Shown in pieces: positions 53,475 to 62,464 of a stretch of DNA of 64,000 bases (position 1 is the stretch's first letter; every line of letters starts with the position of its first letter). The stretch is from Clostridium sp. KNHs205 (GTDB lineage Bacteria; Bacillota; Clostridia; Lachnospirales; Lachnospiraceae). A program made the translations under genes and the position numbers. The DNA is taken from assembly GCF_000702945.1 (NCBI RefSeq), contig NZ_JNLE01000005.1, forward strand, positions 496,001 to 560,000, written 5' to 3'. A model generated the notes under the pieces. The model did not search any database. It saw nothing but the letters and a program-made list of their open reading frames with translations, and was not told the DNA's origin.

Positions 53475-54491
53475 ATGAACGATTCTTCCTGTGTTTTCGA
53501 AATCATCTACAGTACGATGCAGCTAAGCAATAATTCTCTTTCTGTTAAGGAGCTTTGCTCCATAGCAAATGTGTCGCGGAGTGGTTTTTATGCCTGGGTA
53601 AAAGCAGCTCCCACTCGTGAACTTCAGGAACAAAAGGATCACGAAGATTTCGATCTGATCCTGCTTGCCTACAAGATGCATGGCTATACCAAAGGAGCCA
53701 GAGGCATCTATATGGCATTAATACATATGGATCCGCCGGTAATCATGAATCTTAAAAAGATTCGAAGGTTGATGGATAAATTTCATCTCTCCTGTCCTTA
53801 CCGTGGCCCTAATCCTTATAAAAGAATGGCGAAGGCTCTAAAAACCAGCTCTGTCGCAGATAACCTTCTTCAGCGTGAGTTCGAATGTTATGGTCAAAGA
53901 ATGGTTTTGTTAACTGATATAACCTATCTCCCCTATAACAGAACCTTTGCTTATCTATCTACTATCCTGGATGCTTTCACCAAGCAGATACTTTCCTATG
54001 TGCTGAGTGACTCTCTGGAAGTGGATTTCGTAGTTGAAACAATTAACAAACTGGTTGATGATCATGGAATTTCACTACATGCAGAAACCATTGTCCACAG
54101 TGATCAAGGTTGTCACTACACTAGCCACAGTTTTATAAATATCCTTTATGACAAAAAGCTTCGGCAATCAATGTCACGTCGCGGCAACTGTTGGGATAAT
54201 GCCCCACAGGAAAGCTTCTTCGGACATATGAAGGATCACATCAAAGCAAAACTTATTGGATGCACCGAGTTTGCCGAAGTCCAAGTCATCATTGATAACT
54301 ACATGGATTTTTACAACAATCGGCGCTATCAATGGAATCTTGCAAAGCTTGCACCGAATGAGTTTTACAAATTTGTTACCACTGGCGAATATCCATTGGA
54401 TGTTTTAAACGTGCCTGCCTTGCCGTCTATAGCTAAGAAACCGGAGGAACTTGGAGTCAAAGCAGAACTAAAAGATACTAAAAACCAATAA
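53475..54491 (+). CDS. IS3-family transposase OrfB (DDE integrase core)
   Basis: 338 residues. HTH_21-type segment (HGYTKGARGIYMALIHM) and an rve integrase core with the DDE residues in LLTDITYLPYNRTFAYLST, HSDQGCHYTSHSF and RRGNCWDNAPQESFFGHMKD, then YNNRRYQWNLAKLAPNEF, the classic IS3 ending. The catalytic residues are intact, so the element may be active. The frame stays open upstream of the ATG to the slippery A run in orfA. The tail of about 35 residues after the core (VPALPSIAKKPEELGVKAEL) is variable in the family. Confidence 0.93.
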   Translation: MNDSSCVFEIIYSTMQLSNNSLSVKELCSIANVSRSGFYAWVKAAPTRELQEQKDHEDFDLILLAYKMHGYTKGARGIYMALIHMDPPVIMNLKKIRRLMDKFHLSCPYRGPNPYKRMAKALKTSSVADNLLQREFECYGQRMVLLTDITYLPYNRTFAYLSTILDAFTKQILSYVLSDSLEVDFVVETINKLVDDHGISLHAETIVHSDQGCHYTSHSFINILYDKKLRQSMSRRGNCWDNAPQESFFGHMKDHIKAKLIGCTEFAEVQVIIDNYMDFYNNRRYQWNLAKLAPNEFYKFVTTGEYPLDVLNVPALPSIAKKPEELGVKAELKDTKNQ

Positions 54492-54645
54492 ATTTCATAG
54501 AATACCATGGCATCATAGGGGCTGTATCTAAAACTGTGGATACTCCCCACAATACAGTGTATAAAATCAAGGTACTAGTTAAGTGAAAGTGTCCAAAAAT
54601 TAGGTGCCTTTCTTTTTTTAAATGTCCTTGACAAGGGGTACAGTT

Positions 54646-54730
54646 CACTTTTATTTGATTTCTTTTATTTGATATGTTTATTTCATTTCCCTATTTCATA
54701 TCTTTTTCTGATATCGTTATCTTGTTAATT
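54646..54730. repeat. T-rich tandem array, right part
   Basis: TTTTATTTGATTTCTTTTAT, GATATGTTTATTTCAT and ATATCTTTTTCTGATATCGT continue the array found left of the IS element. The rest of 54492-54814 is IS right end and spacer before the AraC-type gene end. Confidence 0.75.
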
Positions 54731-54814
54731 ATAACGCATAATGATATGAAATTTGCTCTGCTTTCTTACAATGCATTGGTTAAGCATCCCAAAGGCTTCT
54801 TTTTCAAAAACTTA

Positions 54815-56281
54815 TTAAAATTCCGCGCTAAACATATAAGCGGTGCTGTATTTGTCACAACCCTCTGGAAATACTTCTGCTGTCCAGTATTTATCCGGAT
54901 ATGGAATCAGTACTCCTTGGCCAAGCATAATATTTCTGGTGACATCATACATGGCATCACTGTCATACCCTTCCCTTGCGTGCATTGCCTCCATATCACC
55001 AGTGAAGGTGGCATATGCAAACTGGGATATATAGGGCAGACCCGCCTTGCCATTGTTATGGGGAACGAAATCGAAAAAGAGAAAACCATCCGGCACAGGG
55101 GTTTCCGCCTTCATAAACCGTCCCCAGACACCATGCCAAGGACCAACATCCACACCTAACCCATTATGATGCATGAACAAAACATCATAGGAAAAGTCTG
55201 ATTTATACTCGTCCATACTGTCCAGCACGCCAAATATTTTCTTACGGGCTTCCAGACTATTCATTTCCTCGCCTTCCCATCCAATAAAGCGCATGGCTGG
55301 CGTCTTCCTGTATTCAAAACTTTCTACTGCGAAATCCTTTTGCTGCCTTGCAACCATATCCGGCATAAACAACGCCCACTGAACTCCTGCATCACAATCT
55401 TTCAGGAAATTAATGTAGCCAAACAACTCTACACTATCCGTACCGGAAGGGCCGGTTTTATTTCCTGCAATCTGCTCCCGTATTCCACGTTCCTTCATGG
55501 TTGAAAAATCATTAAATACTTTTTCTACTACCTCTTTCAGCCTCTTGTCGGCAGCCTGCCCAGACAGCTCCTCATCAAATCGATCCAATGCTTTGAACAC
55601 CGCCTGGTTAACCACACCGGAAGGCTCTAATACCGACAGATATGTCCGAAGCTGGGCATTCTGCTCTTTGAACCGTGCAAATACACCTTGTATTAAGATT
55701 TGCTCATTTTCTGTGAGTTTTTCATCACTCCATTGAGAATCATCCAGTATCCATTCGGTCAGTGCATCAAAAACGCCGGGATTTTGACCTCTTGCTTTTG
55801 CTGCCCAGGTAACAATACTTTTGTATTTCTCCATATCAGTCAATTTCTCGCCATTTTCCCCCTGCACGTCGCACCAGTAAAACTCGTCAATCAGATTACG
55901 TGACATTTCAAATCCTCCTTGAATGGTAATGTTAATGGAAAGCGGCTGAAACAGTTTTACCTTACCCGGCTGCACTTTTGATGGCGGTATCCCGTGAAAC
56001 CTTGTAAATGCTTTGGAGAAGCTCTCCTGGGTATCATATTGATATCGCATAGCTACATCAATTATTCTGCTGTCTGGCTGCAGTAAATCGAAAGCTGCCA
56101 AACTCAAACGTCTGTTACGAATATACTCCCCGACTGTCATACCGATTACAACATGAAAAATAAGTTGAAAATGTGAGCTGGATGTAAAGGCCTGGTGTGA
56201 TACATCCTCAATGTTAATATCGTCGGTCAAGTGATTTTCAATGTAATTAATAGCTCTCGTTAAGCTTTGTATCCAATTCAT
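54815..56281 (-). CDS. AraC family regulator with GyrI-like effector domain
   Basis: 488 residues from the ATG at 56281, behind AGGAGG. The AraC double helix-turn-helix is N-terminal (about 1-105): LTRAINYIENHLTDDINIED, FTSSSHFQLIFHVVIGMTVG, RYQYDTQESFSKAFTRFHGI, PPSKVQPGK. A middle region of about 190 residues has no clear family. The C-terminal 190 residues match the GyrI/Rob effector-binding fold (FEYRKTPAMRFIGWEGEEMN, DVLFMHHNGLGVDVGPWHGV, PDGFLFFDFVPHN, YATFTGDMEAMHAREGY). The arrangement parallels Rob/SoxS-type multidrug-response activators of other bacteria, but the middle part is extra. Confidence 0.85.
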   Translation of the reverse strand: MNWIQSLTRAINYIENHLTDDINIEDVSHQAFTSSSHFQLIFHVVIGMTVGEYIRNRRLSLAAFDLLQPDSRIIDVAMRYQYDTQESFSKAFTRFHGIPPSKVQPGKVKLFQPLSINITIQGGFEMSRNLIDEFYWCDVQGENGEKLTDMEKYKSIVTWAAKARGQNPGVFDALTEWILDDSQWSDEKLTENEQILIQGVFARFKEQNAQLRTYLSVLEPSGVVNQAVFKALDRFDEELSGQAADKRLKEVVEKVFNDFSTMKERGIREQIAGNKTGPSGTDSVELFGYINFLKDCDAGVQWALFMPDMVARQQKDFAVESFEYRKTPAMRFIGWEGEEMNSLEARKKIFGVLDSMDEYKSDFSYDVLFMHHNGLGVDVGPWHGVWGRFMKAETPVPDGFLFFDFVPHNNGKAGLPYISQFAYATFTGDMEAMHAREGYDSDAMYDVTRNIMLGQGVLIPYPDKYWTAEVFPEGCDKYSTAYMFSAEF

Positions 56282-56902
56282 AAGCCGCCTCCTTTCCAAT
56301 GAGAATTATATAAAATCAGTAATCGAAAAGTCATGTCTTAAAATACGATGTTGTGTCAGCACAAACTTCATCTATTTCAGCTGCTTCATTTTTGTTAATT
56401 GCTTTGTATATTTTAAAGTACATTAGACCTCCATGAAATATATGAGGGTTGATATATAGTCACCCCATCGGAATCAACCTCCCCATTTTTATACAGAAGT
56501 TACAACAAAACAATTGCAAAAATCAACATATTACTGATCTATCCTTACTTATTTTATTATCACAGATACTCTCCCTTTTGTAATTAGCTGAACTTGGTAG
56601 CTTACATTCAGTATACATTTGTTTGAATAATGTACCTGTAAAAAATAAAGCACTTAATCGTATCCATTATATACCAGTTATTTGGAGATATCAAAGTGAT
56701 TATTATTTTTTCTACAGTAAAATGCACCCATTTACCACTGAGTGCATTCCAATTATAATCTATTTTGTTCTATTAAGCCAAAAAAACTGATTCTGTATGA
56801 TGTGAAGCAACAAAAAAGATGCCGCTTGAACCTGGTGGGACCTTGGTGGCAGAGTATATTTGCATGAAAATACACAGTTACAACAAGTCTTAATCTTACA
56901 GG
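56282..56902. other. Gene-free spacer with a hairpin at 56444-56481
   Basis: No gene found. GAGGGTTGAT (56444-56453) pairs with ATCAACCTC (56473-56481) with one bulge and is followed by CCCATTTTTAT on the plus strand, looking like an intrinsic terminator without an evident upstream gene. The remainder is AT-rich. Confidence 0.45.
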
Positions 56903-57439
56903 TTACTTTTTGTTCAAGTTTCTATAATGCTCTCTTTGATGGTGTATTTCGTCATCATCAAATCCAAGTAACTCCAGAAGATTTTGATGTTGCAAGGGCG
57001 AATGCTTTTCAAATTGGGAATGCCATTCCTCCGCCGTTTCTCTTTTTATGCCTGCCGAATTCAATATTGTCAGCCATGTGCTTTCATCAAGACTCCTTAA
57101 ATTTTTATACAAAATACTGTTTTCTAATAATTTAATAATTATATTCTGTTGCTTTTTTACTACTTCTATTTCTTTATTCAGCTCTCCCAGCCTCTTCAAA
57201 AGCAGTGCGGTAACCTCCAAATTTGCTGCATTTAAAAGATTTGCGATTTCAGCCAACGGAACTCCAGCTTCCCTAAAAAGCATAATTTTACTTAGTCGTT
57301 CTGTATCTGCATCACTATACAACCGGTACCCTGCCTTATTCCTTGCAGATGGTTTGAGAAGATCTATTGACTCATAATATAATAACGTACTCCTGGAAAT
57401 CCCGAATTTGGCTGCAATTTTGCTTATAGATAATTCCAT
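56903..57439 (-). CDS. MerR family transcriptional regulator
   Basis: 178 residues. The MerR domain is at about 1-70 (LSISKIAAKFGISRSTLLYY, ESIDLLKPSARNKAGYRLYS, DADTERLSKIMLFREAGVPL), followed by a dimerising coil (LLKRLGELNKEIEVVKKQQN) and a short acidic/His-rich C-terminus with no effector domain. RBS GATGAGG. It is 72 bp downstream of an MFS exporter gene on the same strand, so it may control that pump. Confidence 0.9.
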   Translation of the reverse strand: MELSISKIAAKFGISRSTLLYYESIDLLKPSARNKAGYRLYSDADTERLSKIMLFREAGVPLAEIANLLNAANLEVTALLLKRLGELNKEIEVVKKQQNIIIKLLENSILYKNLRSLDESTWLTILNSAGIKRETAEEWHSQFEKHSPLQHQNLLELLGFDDDEIHHQREHYRNLNKK

Positions 57440-57511
57440 AATTACCTCATCTTTTCTTTATTTAAGTATATTCTGAAACTTTTACCAGGTTAACAGTCGT
57501 TTATCTAATCC

Positions 57512-58732
57512 TTAAACTGAAGCAACAGTACTCTGTCTATTAAGTTTGGATAAAACAAGACCCAGAATTATAATTATAATTCCGCAGAATATCAACAATT
57601 GTCCATATTTAAACCAATCTAACAATACTCCGAATATGAGCATTGCGAGCGGATAGGTGAAATTACCCACTGAGCCTATTATGCCGAAGACCCCTCCTGC
57701 CATTTCATTCTCAACATTTTTCTGCAGAATCGCGCGATAGCAAGTGCTAATGCCAACAACCGCGGAGCTCATTAAAAAGAATATGAAAAAGTATGGAATA
57801 ATATCATGGACACCCGAATTGCTGAGAATGCCGAATGCCATATAGATCAGACCGATAAAGCAGATGCCTCCGTACATGAATTTCTTTTCCTTGTTATTTA
57901 TGCTTATCAAACTTAGTAAAAAACCTGTTAAAATAACACCTATCCCATAAAAGGATTCTATGTATCCCAGGTTTTGTGCCCCGTTCCCCTTCAAAGTTAT
58001 GGCAAATACCGGCATTATTACCTGGACTGAACCCACAAAAAAGTGCAAAATGGCAACTACTGACACAATTGAAATTATACTCCTTTTACTGAAAACATAT
58101 ATAAAACTATCAAAAATGTTTTCTTTGATCTTTTTCTTAAAATGAGCTTCTTTCAATTCAGGTTTAATGGCAAGCATAGATGCAAGAATGGAAGCTATAA
58201 AAAAAGATAAAGCATTAAATGAAAAGACAAAACCATACCCCCACCATGCTGCACAAATCCCCCCCAGCAAAGGCCCTGCAACAAGTGCAATGCCGCCTAA
58301 AAACTGACTTTTTGCATTAGCTTCGGTCAGCTCTTCCTTATTCACAATCTGTGGAATTACTGCCTGGACTGTAGGATCAAAGAATGCAGAGCATATGGAA
58401 AGTACTACTTCTGCAGCTATGATTATATGCAGATTCAACACTCCTGTATAATATGATACAACTACCGCAGTTACAACAAGTCCCCTGATAATATCGGTAC
58501 TGACCAGAAGTGTTTTTCTGCTAAAAAAGTCAATAATACCCGCCGAAAGAAAACCTGCCACGATTGCGGGAGCCATGGAGGAAAACAGCACAAGACCCAT
58601 CATCGAAGGTGAGTGTGTGGTCTGAAGAACCCAGTAAGCAAGCGCAAGCGCATAGAATTTATCACCTATTTGCGATATGAGCTGTCCGCCTAATAAAAGA
58701 TAAAGATTTTTATTGATATTAATATTTTTCAT
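57512..58732 (-). CDS. MFS transporter, EntS-like 12-helix exporter
   Basis: 406 residues with about 12 hydrophobic segments. YLLLGGQLISQIGDKFYALA opens helix 1 as in enterobactin-exporter-like and macrolide-efflux-like MFS proteins, and GIIDFFSRKTLLVSTDIIRG is their motif A region; FDPTVQAVIPQIVNKEEL marks the loop after helix 4. It probably exports a small molecule. RBS AGGAGG. It precedes a MerR gene. Confidence 0.87.
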   Translation of the reverse strand: MKNININKNLYLLLGGQLISQIGDKFYALALAYWVLQTTHSPSMMGLVLFSSMAPAIVAGFLSAGIIDFFSRKTLLVSTDIIRGLVVTAVVVSYYTGVLNLHIIIAAEVVLSICSAFFDPTVQAVIPQIVNKEELTEANAKSQFLGGIALVAGPLLGGICAAWWGYGFVFSFNALSFFIASILASMLAIKPELKEAHFKKKIKENIFDSFIYVFSKRSIISIVSVVAILHFFVGSVQVIMPVFAITLKGNGAQNLGYIESFYGIGVILTGFLLSLISINNKEKKFMYGGICFIGLIYMAFGILSNSGVHDIIPYFFIFFLMSSAVVGISTCYRAILQKNVENEMAGGVFGIIGSVGNFTYPLAMLIFGVLLDWFKYGQLLIFCGIIIIILGLVLSKLNRQSTVASV

Positions 58733-58887
58733 ATTGACCTCCTAATTATTATTGCAAAAAAATCTTGCATATACAACTATAAACCATGAAGTAATAGACA
58801 GGTCAATACGCAATTACAGCAACCATTACAGCAATTCTTATTTCTACTTAATATGATACTATTCCATACATTTCTTTTATAACATCG

Positions 58888-59814
58888 TTAAGCATACATA
58901 CGAACCCAAGATAATAAAAGCATTACAAATTCTCTTGAATATCTATGCTCTAAATTATCAAAATAATTATACGAACAAGTACCAGGTAATAATTCAGATA
59001 AAGATTTTATAGCTTTGGCAGGACAGATATTGTCTTTTCCACCTGCAGTTAGCAATACCGGACAATTTAATCTTTTAACATGAGAAATAGTGTCTACAAA
59101 TCCCAAAGCTCGCCATCCGCCCTCTATATTATCAACAGAACAAAGCGGTTGGTAGTTATAAGTAATAGCTCCCACACTCTTTGCCATAGGCAAATTAGTA
59201 AGGAAAGGTACATCTGCCGCTACACATCTTACTCCTTTATCTTTAAAAATCGAACCTAATAGCAAAGAGCATCCTCCGCCTTGACTTGTTCCAAAAAATG
59301 AAATCCTATCTTCTATTACTTCAATTTGTGCCATTGCCCACTTTATTGCTAAAATACAGTTCACAAGCCATTGTTTATATCCTTTTTCGGCATAGCTTAT
59401 TACCGTGTCAGCCAATACAGGCCAAGTATTATCTTGTTGTTTGCTTTTATCCGGTCCATTTGGCGTAGCATATCCTAGTGGCGAAATGTGAAGAACATTA
59501 TATCCTTGTGATACCAGTTCTGGGTGAGTACTAATTTCTGCACCATATCCAGGAGTATGGATCAGTAATGGTGCTGGTCCAGACATTACTGGTTGCCAGT
59601 ATCCATAAAACTCATCCATACTTTCAGGTTTGAATTTTACATATCTAAACTCGTTTTTTACATGTCTAATCCCAAAACTGAAGGAAAATCCATTGTCAGA
59701 AAGAACTTCAACATCACATTTTATTGAGTCCGCCATTTTCCATATAGATTCCACCCATTTATCCACCTCTTCAGGTATTGGATAATTTTTATATTCTTCA
59801 AATTTTGAATCCAT
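58888..59814 (-). CDS. Alpha/beta hydrolase, CE7 acetyl esterase-like
   Basis: 308 residues without a signal peptide. The catalytic nucleophile is Ser177 in FFGTSQGGGCSLLLG, the GxSQGG motif seen in CE7 cephalosporin-C/acetylxylan deacetylases; Asp261 (GGKDNICP) and His290 (NLEHRYSREF) complete the triad. PLLIHTPGYGAEISTHPELV and YNVLHISPLGYATPNG form the oxyanion and cap-side strands. It is likely an intracellular acetyl esterase acting on short acetylated sugars taken up during plant-polymer digestion. RBS AAGGAG. No sugar transport genes are adjacent. Confidence 0.75.
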   Translation of the reverse strand: MDSKFEEYKNYPIPEEVDKWVESIWKMADSIKCDVEVLSDNGFSFSFGIRHVKNEFRYVKFKPESMDEFYGYWQPVMSGPAPLLIHTPGYGAEISTHPELVSQGYNVLHISPLGYATPNGPDKSKQQDNTWPVLADTVISYAEKGYKQWLVNCILAIKWAMAQIEVIEDRISFFGTSQGGGCSLLLGSIFKDKGVRCVAADVPFLTNLPMAKSVGAITYNYQPLCSVDNIEGGWRALGFVDTISHVKRLNCPVLLTAGGKDNICPAKAIKSLSELLPGTCSYNYFDNLEHRYSREFVMLLLSWVRMYA

Positions 59815-59862
59815 TGTCTATCTCCTTTTTTTACTTGATAATTGTATTCTTTTGCCATCCAT

Positions 59863-60582
59863 TTAATTTTTACCTACAATTTCCTTTGCCGTAATATTTA
59901 ATCTATCATTTTCAGATTCATAATCTCTTAAAATATGAAGCGCTTTTTCATTAAGAGCACCATATAAAACAGCAGCTTCAACTTGAGGATAGATATATTC
60001 TGCGTACGGTAGCATAATCCTGATTAATCTATAATCAAGATCACCTTCAAGGATTTTTTGAAATATTATTGAAATTGAATTTCCGTCAAGAAACGGAATT
60101 AATCGTTCAAGCAAATTTTCATTGATTGTGTCATATGTTGCGTTTTCCAGCAGTTTGACAACTGCATCATCATTTATGTATTCCGCAAGTGAAACAATGC
60201 TTGAAATATCTATTCCATGTTTTGCAAGACCTTTTGCCATCTTATCAAGTAAACTGGGCTTTAGCAACGGTGCGATATTTACAATATCAGATATGCATTG
60301 CTTATCCAATTCACTGCATAAATCTTGCCCCTCCACAGCGCTTTCAAGAATGGCGGCTTCCTTTTCAGTTGGATGACCGGAACTAATAAGTTCATCAAGA
60401 GTGATGCCGAAAACATCTGCAACTTCAATTAAAATAGATATATCGGGGAAACTGTCTCCACACTCATATTTTGATATTGCCTGCCGGGTCAGGTTAAGTC
60501 GTTCAGCAAGTTCAGTTTGTGTCATGTCTGTTTTCTTACGAAGCCTTGAAATATATGCACCAAATTTTTTTATATCAAACAT
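59863..60582 (-). CDS. XRE-family helix-turn-helix regulator with repeat-like C-terminus
   Basis: 239 residues from the ATG at 60582, behind AAGGAGG. The HTH_3 domain is at about 8-65: ISRLRKKTDMTQTELAERLN, LTRQAISKYECGDSFPDISI. The remaining 165 residues are helical and leucine-rich (LLDKMAKGLAKHGIDISSIV, LLERLIPFLDGNSISIIFQK), suggesting an armadillo/HEAT-like sensor or dimer module. It diverges from the PadR-headed redox operon at 60784, so the two share an intergenic control region. Confidence 0.85.
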   Translation of the reverse strand: MFDIKKFGAYISRLRKKTDMTQTELAERLNLTRQAISKYECGDSFPDISILIEVADVFGITLDELISSGHPTEKEAAILESAVEGQDLCSELDKQCISDIVNIAPLLKPSLLDKMAKGLAKHGIDISSIVSLAEYINDDAVVKLLENATYDTINENLLERLIPFLDGNSISIIFQKILEGDLDYRLIRIMLPYAEYIYPQVEAAVLYGALNEKALHILRDYESENDRLNITAKEIVGKN

Positions 60583-60708
60583 AAAAGATACCTCCTTATA
60601 TTCAGAATATCTTTTATACAAAGGCAAATCAAGCAAAGGATAGTTGCTATTATTGCTCTCCCTTTAACAGACAAGGAGATAATTCGCTTTTGATTTACCA
60701 AATTTTAA

Positions 60709-60760
60709 TTGACAAGCAAGTGTATTGTTGTTACAATTTCAATATATCAATTCGATATAT
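60709..60760 (+). promoter_or_regulatory. Promoter and PadR-type operator of the redox operon
   Basis: TTGACA (60709-60714), 17-bp spacer, TACAAT (60732-60737), then the dyad ATATATCAATTCGATATAT (60742-60760; ATATATC/GATATAT with a 5-bp centre) over the transcription start, 24 bp before the ATG. Confidence 0.75.
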
Positions 60761-60783
60761 AAATAAACGTTATGGAGATGCTT

Positions 60784-61305
60784 ATGTTAGAATATATAAT
60801 TTTAGGGATGCTTATGCAAAAAGAAATGAGCGGATATGATTTGAAACAATGGATGTCAGAGTGTACCTCTTACTTTTTTGATGCAAGCTTCGGTAGCATA
60901 TACCCTGCTCTGAAAAGAATGGAGCAAAAAGGTTATATTATTTATCGTGAATCAGTAGAGGACGGTAAATTCAAAAAACTGTATTCTATTTCCGATCTGG
61001 GAAAAGAATATTTTCTTCACTGGCTTGAGCAGCCTATTGAGTTCGTAAAAGCAAACCATAATTATTTGGTTAATATTTATTTCTATAAGTACTTATCTAC
61101 TGATGTTGCAATTAAAAATCTGAAAGAATTTGTTAAAGTTTTAGAACAACATCTGAATCAACTGAATGGGCAAAAAGAATATGCGGAAAATAATTATAAT
61201 ATAAAACATAATTTTGCGTATTCTACTGTTACTTGTGGCGTTCATTATTTTCAAGCAATAATTATTTGGTGCAATGAATTGATTTTTCATTTAGAGAATA
61301 GTTGA
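60784..61305 (+). CDS. PadR family regulator with Vir_act_alpha_C domain
   Basis: 173 residues from the ATG at 60784 (RBS GGAG 6 nt upstream; an ATG 12 nt earlier overlaps that RBS). PadR winged helix: LEYIILGMLMQKEMSGYDLK, FGSIYPALKRMEQKGYIIYR, KFKKLYSISDLGKEYFLHWL. The C-terminal 80 residues form the helical Vir_act_alpha_C dimerisation/ligand domain. It heads an operon of three flavodoxin-fold proteins and a membrane protein. A dyad resembling its upstream operator recurs before the first flavodoxin gene, so it may control both. Confidence 0.9.
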   Translation: MLEYIILGMLMQKEMSGYDLKQWMSECTSYFFDASFGSIYPALKRMEQKGYIIYRESVEDGKFKKLYSISDLGKEYFLHWLEQPIEFVKANHNYLVNIYFYKYLSTDVAIKNLKEFVKVLEQHLNQLNGQKEYAENNYNIKHNFAYSTVTCGVHYFQAIIIWCNELIFHLENS

Positions 61306-61328
61306 ATGTATGTTTTTATTGCCTATGG

Positions 61329-61347
61329 TATCGAATCGATATATATA
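61329..61347 (+). promoter_or_regulatory. Second copy of the PadR-type operator
   Basis: TATCGAATCGATATATAT shares the half-site TCGATATAT with the dyad at 60742-60760 and lies 30 bp before the first flavodoxin-like gene, behind the PadR stop codon. Confidence 0.6.
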
Positions 61348-61376
61348 AAAATGATATAAATTAAGGAGAAATCAAT

Positions 61377-61961
61377 ATGAAAATTTTAACCATTTTAGGG
61401 AGTCCCCAAAAAGCAGGAAAAACAGCAACGGTATTGAAATTTGTTGAAGAAAAGCTCACAGCAAAGGGGGATGAGATTATTCGGGTAAATGCTGCAGAAA
61501 AACAAATCAGTGGTTGCCGAGGTTGCTATGCCTGTATGAAGGCACAAGATTCACCAGGTTGTGTTCTTCAAGACGATATGTATGATGTTTATTCAAAAAT
61601 GATTTCAGCCGACGCAATCATAATAGCTTCTCCTATATATTGTTATGAATTAACTTCACAAATCAAGCCTTTGTTAGATAGAAGCTTTGCACTTATGTAC
61701 ACACCATTACTCGATGAAAAAACCGTTGCAGGTTTAATTACCTGTATGGGTGAAGAAAATGGCAATGCCGATCTCGTAACAAAAGCTTTTCATAGGATGT
61801 TCGACTCCTCACAAAAAAGTATATTCCAAACAAAATTAGCAGGAACATATGTTGTTTCAAACAGCCGTGCAGAAGACTTTGAAAGTAGGGCAAAAGCTGT
61901 AGCAGGCAAACTTGCTGATGATATTTTGTCTACGCTCCAAAACAGGAGGATTACAGTATGA
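61377..61961 (+). CDS. Flavodoxin-like NADPH-dependent FMN reductase with Cys cluster
   Basis: 194 residues. Flavodoxin fold with FMN loop LGSPQKAGKTATVLKFVEEK and IIASPIYCYELTSQIKPLLD. The segment GCRGCYACMKAQDSPGC matches the CxxCxxC...C motif of iron-sulfur flavoproteins (Isf), so it may carry a 4Fe-4S cluster besides FMN. It should reduce quinones, azo compounds or similar acceptors with NAD(P)H or ferredoxin. RBS AAGGAG. Its stop overlaps the next start by 4 nt. Confidence 0.87.
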   Translation: MKILTILGSPQKAGKTATVLKFVEEKLTAKGDEIIRVNAAEKQISGCRGCYACMKAQDSPGCVLQDDMYDVYSKMISADAIIIASPIYCYELTSQIKPLLDRSFALMYTPLLDEKTVAGLITCMGEENGNADLVTKAFHRMFDSSQKSIFQTKLAGTYVVSNSRAEDFESRAKAVAGKLADDILSTLQNRRITV

Positions 61962-62464
61962 AATTATATATACACGATTTGTCTGAACAGGATTTTAAAG
62001 ATATTGTTCAAGTACAAAATTGCGATACGGTTATTTCTTCAAAAGACAAGGTCCAGAGTTGTTTAGGGTGTTATGGTTGTTGGCTGAAAACACCAACAAA
62101 ATGTGTGATAGGTGATAAATATAGTGATTTAGGGAATATGTTTGCTTGCTGTGATGACATCATTATTATTAGCCGCTGCTATTACGGTGGTTTTAGCCCT
62201 TTTGTAAAAAGCATCGTTGATAGAAGTCTATCCTACTTACTGCCTTATCTTGAAGTGCATGACGGAGTTAGCCGTCATAAAATGAGATACAAAAAAAGAA
62301 TAAATGCAATCCAGACATATTTTTATGGCGAGGACATAACACAAGAAGAAAAAGAAACTGCGGAACAAATTCTATTAAACAATAGCCATCAATTTAACAT
62401 AAAAAATAAGCCGATTGCAAAGTTCTGTACATCGGTAAGTGAATTGAAAGGATTGAAATTATGA
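61958..62464 (+). CDS. Flavodoxin-like reductase with Cys cluster
   Basis: 168 residues. SCLGCYGCWLKTPTKC repeats the iron-sulfur flavoprotein-type cysteine spacing of the preceding gene, followed by DIIIISRCYYGGFSPFVKSI and DRSLSYLLPY, the flavodoxin beta-4 and acceptor loop. The N-terminal phosphate loop typical of the fold (GSP-x-GNT) is missing, since the protein starts near MKLYIHDLSEQDFKDIV. It may need the neighbouring protein for FMN binding or act as a partner subunit. Overlaps both neighbours by 4 nt. Confidence 0.8.
   Translation: MKLYIHDLSEQDFKDIVQVQNCDTVISSKDKVQSCLGCYGCWLKTPTKCVIGDKYSDLGNMFACCDDIIIISRCYYGGFSPFVKSIVDRSLSYLLPYLEVHDGVSRHKMRYKKRINAIQTYFYGEDITQEEKETAEQILLNNSHQFNIKNKPIAKFCTSVSELKGLKL

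Larger units (their letters stand above)
52887..54642 (+). mobile_element. IS3-family insertion sequence, 1756 bp
   Basis: Ends begin TGTACCC on both sides; over 25 bp the left end and the complement of the right end agree at 17 positions, with TGTACCC and GGACA as matching blocks. Between them lie an IS3-type orfA and orfB on the plus strand. No target-site duplication is evident (left flank CTATAA, right flank GTTCAC). It splits one T-rich repeat array. Confidence 0.8.

Noticed and set aside
56820..56860. T-box-like motif (TGGTGGGACC)
   Set aside because: The surrounding sequence lacks the T-box specifier stem and terminator, and no aminoacyl-tRNA synthetase or amino-acid gene follows.
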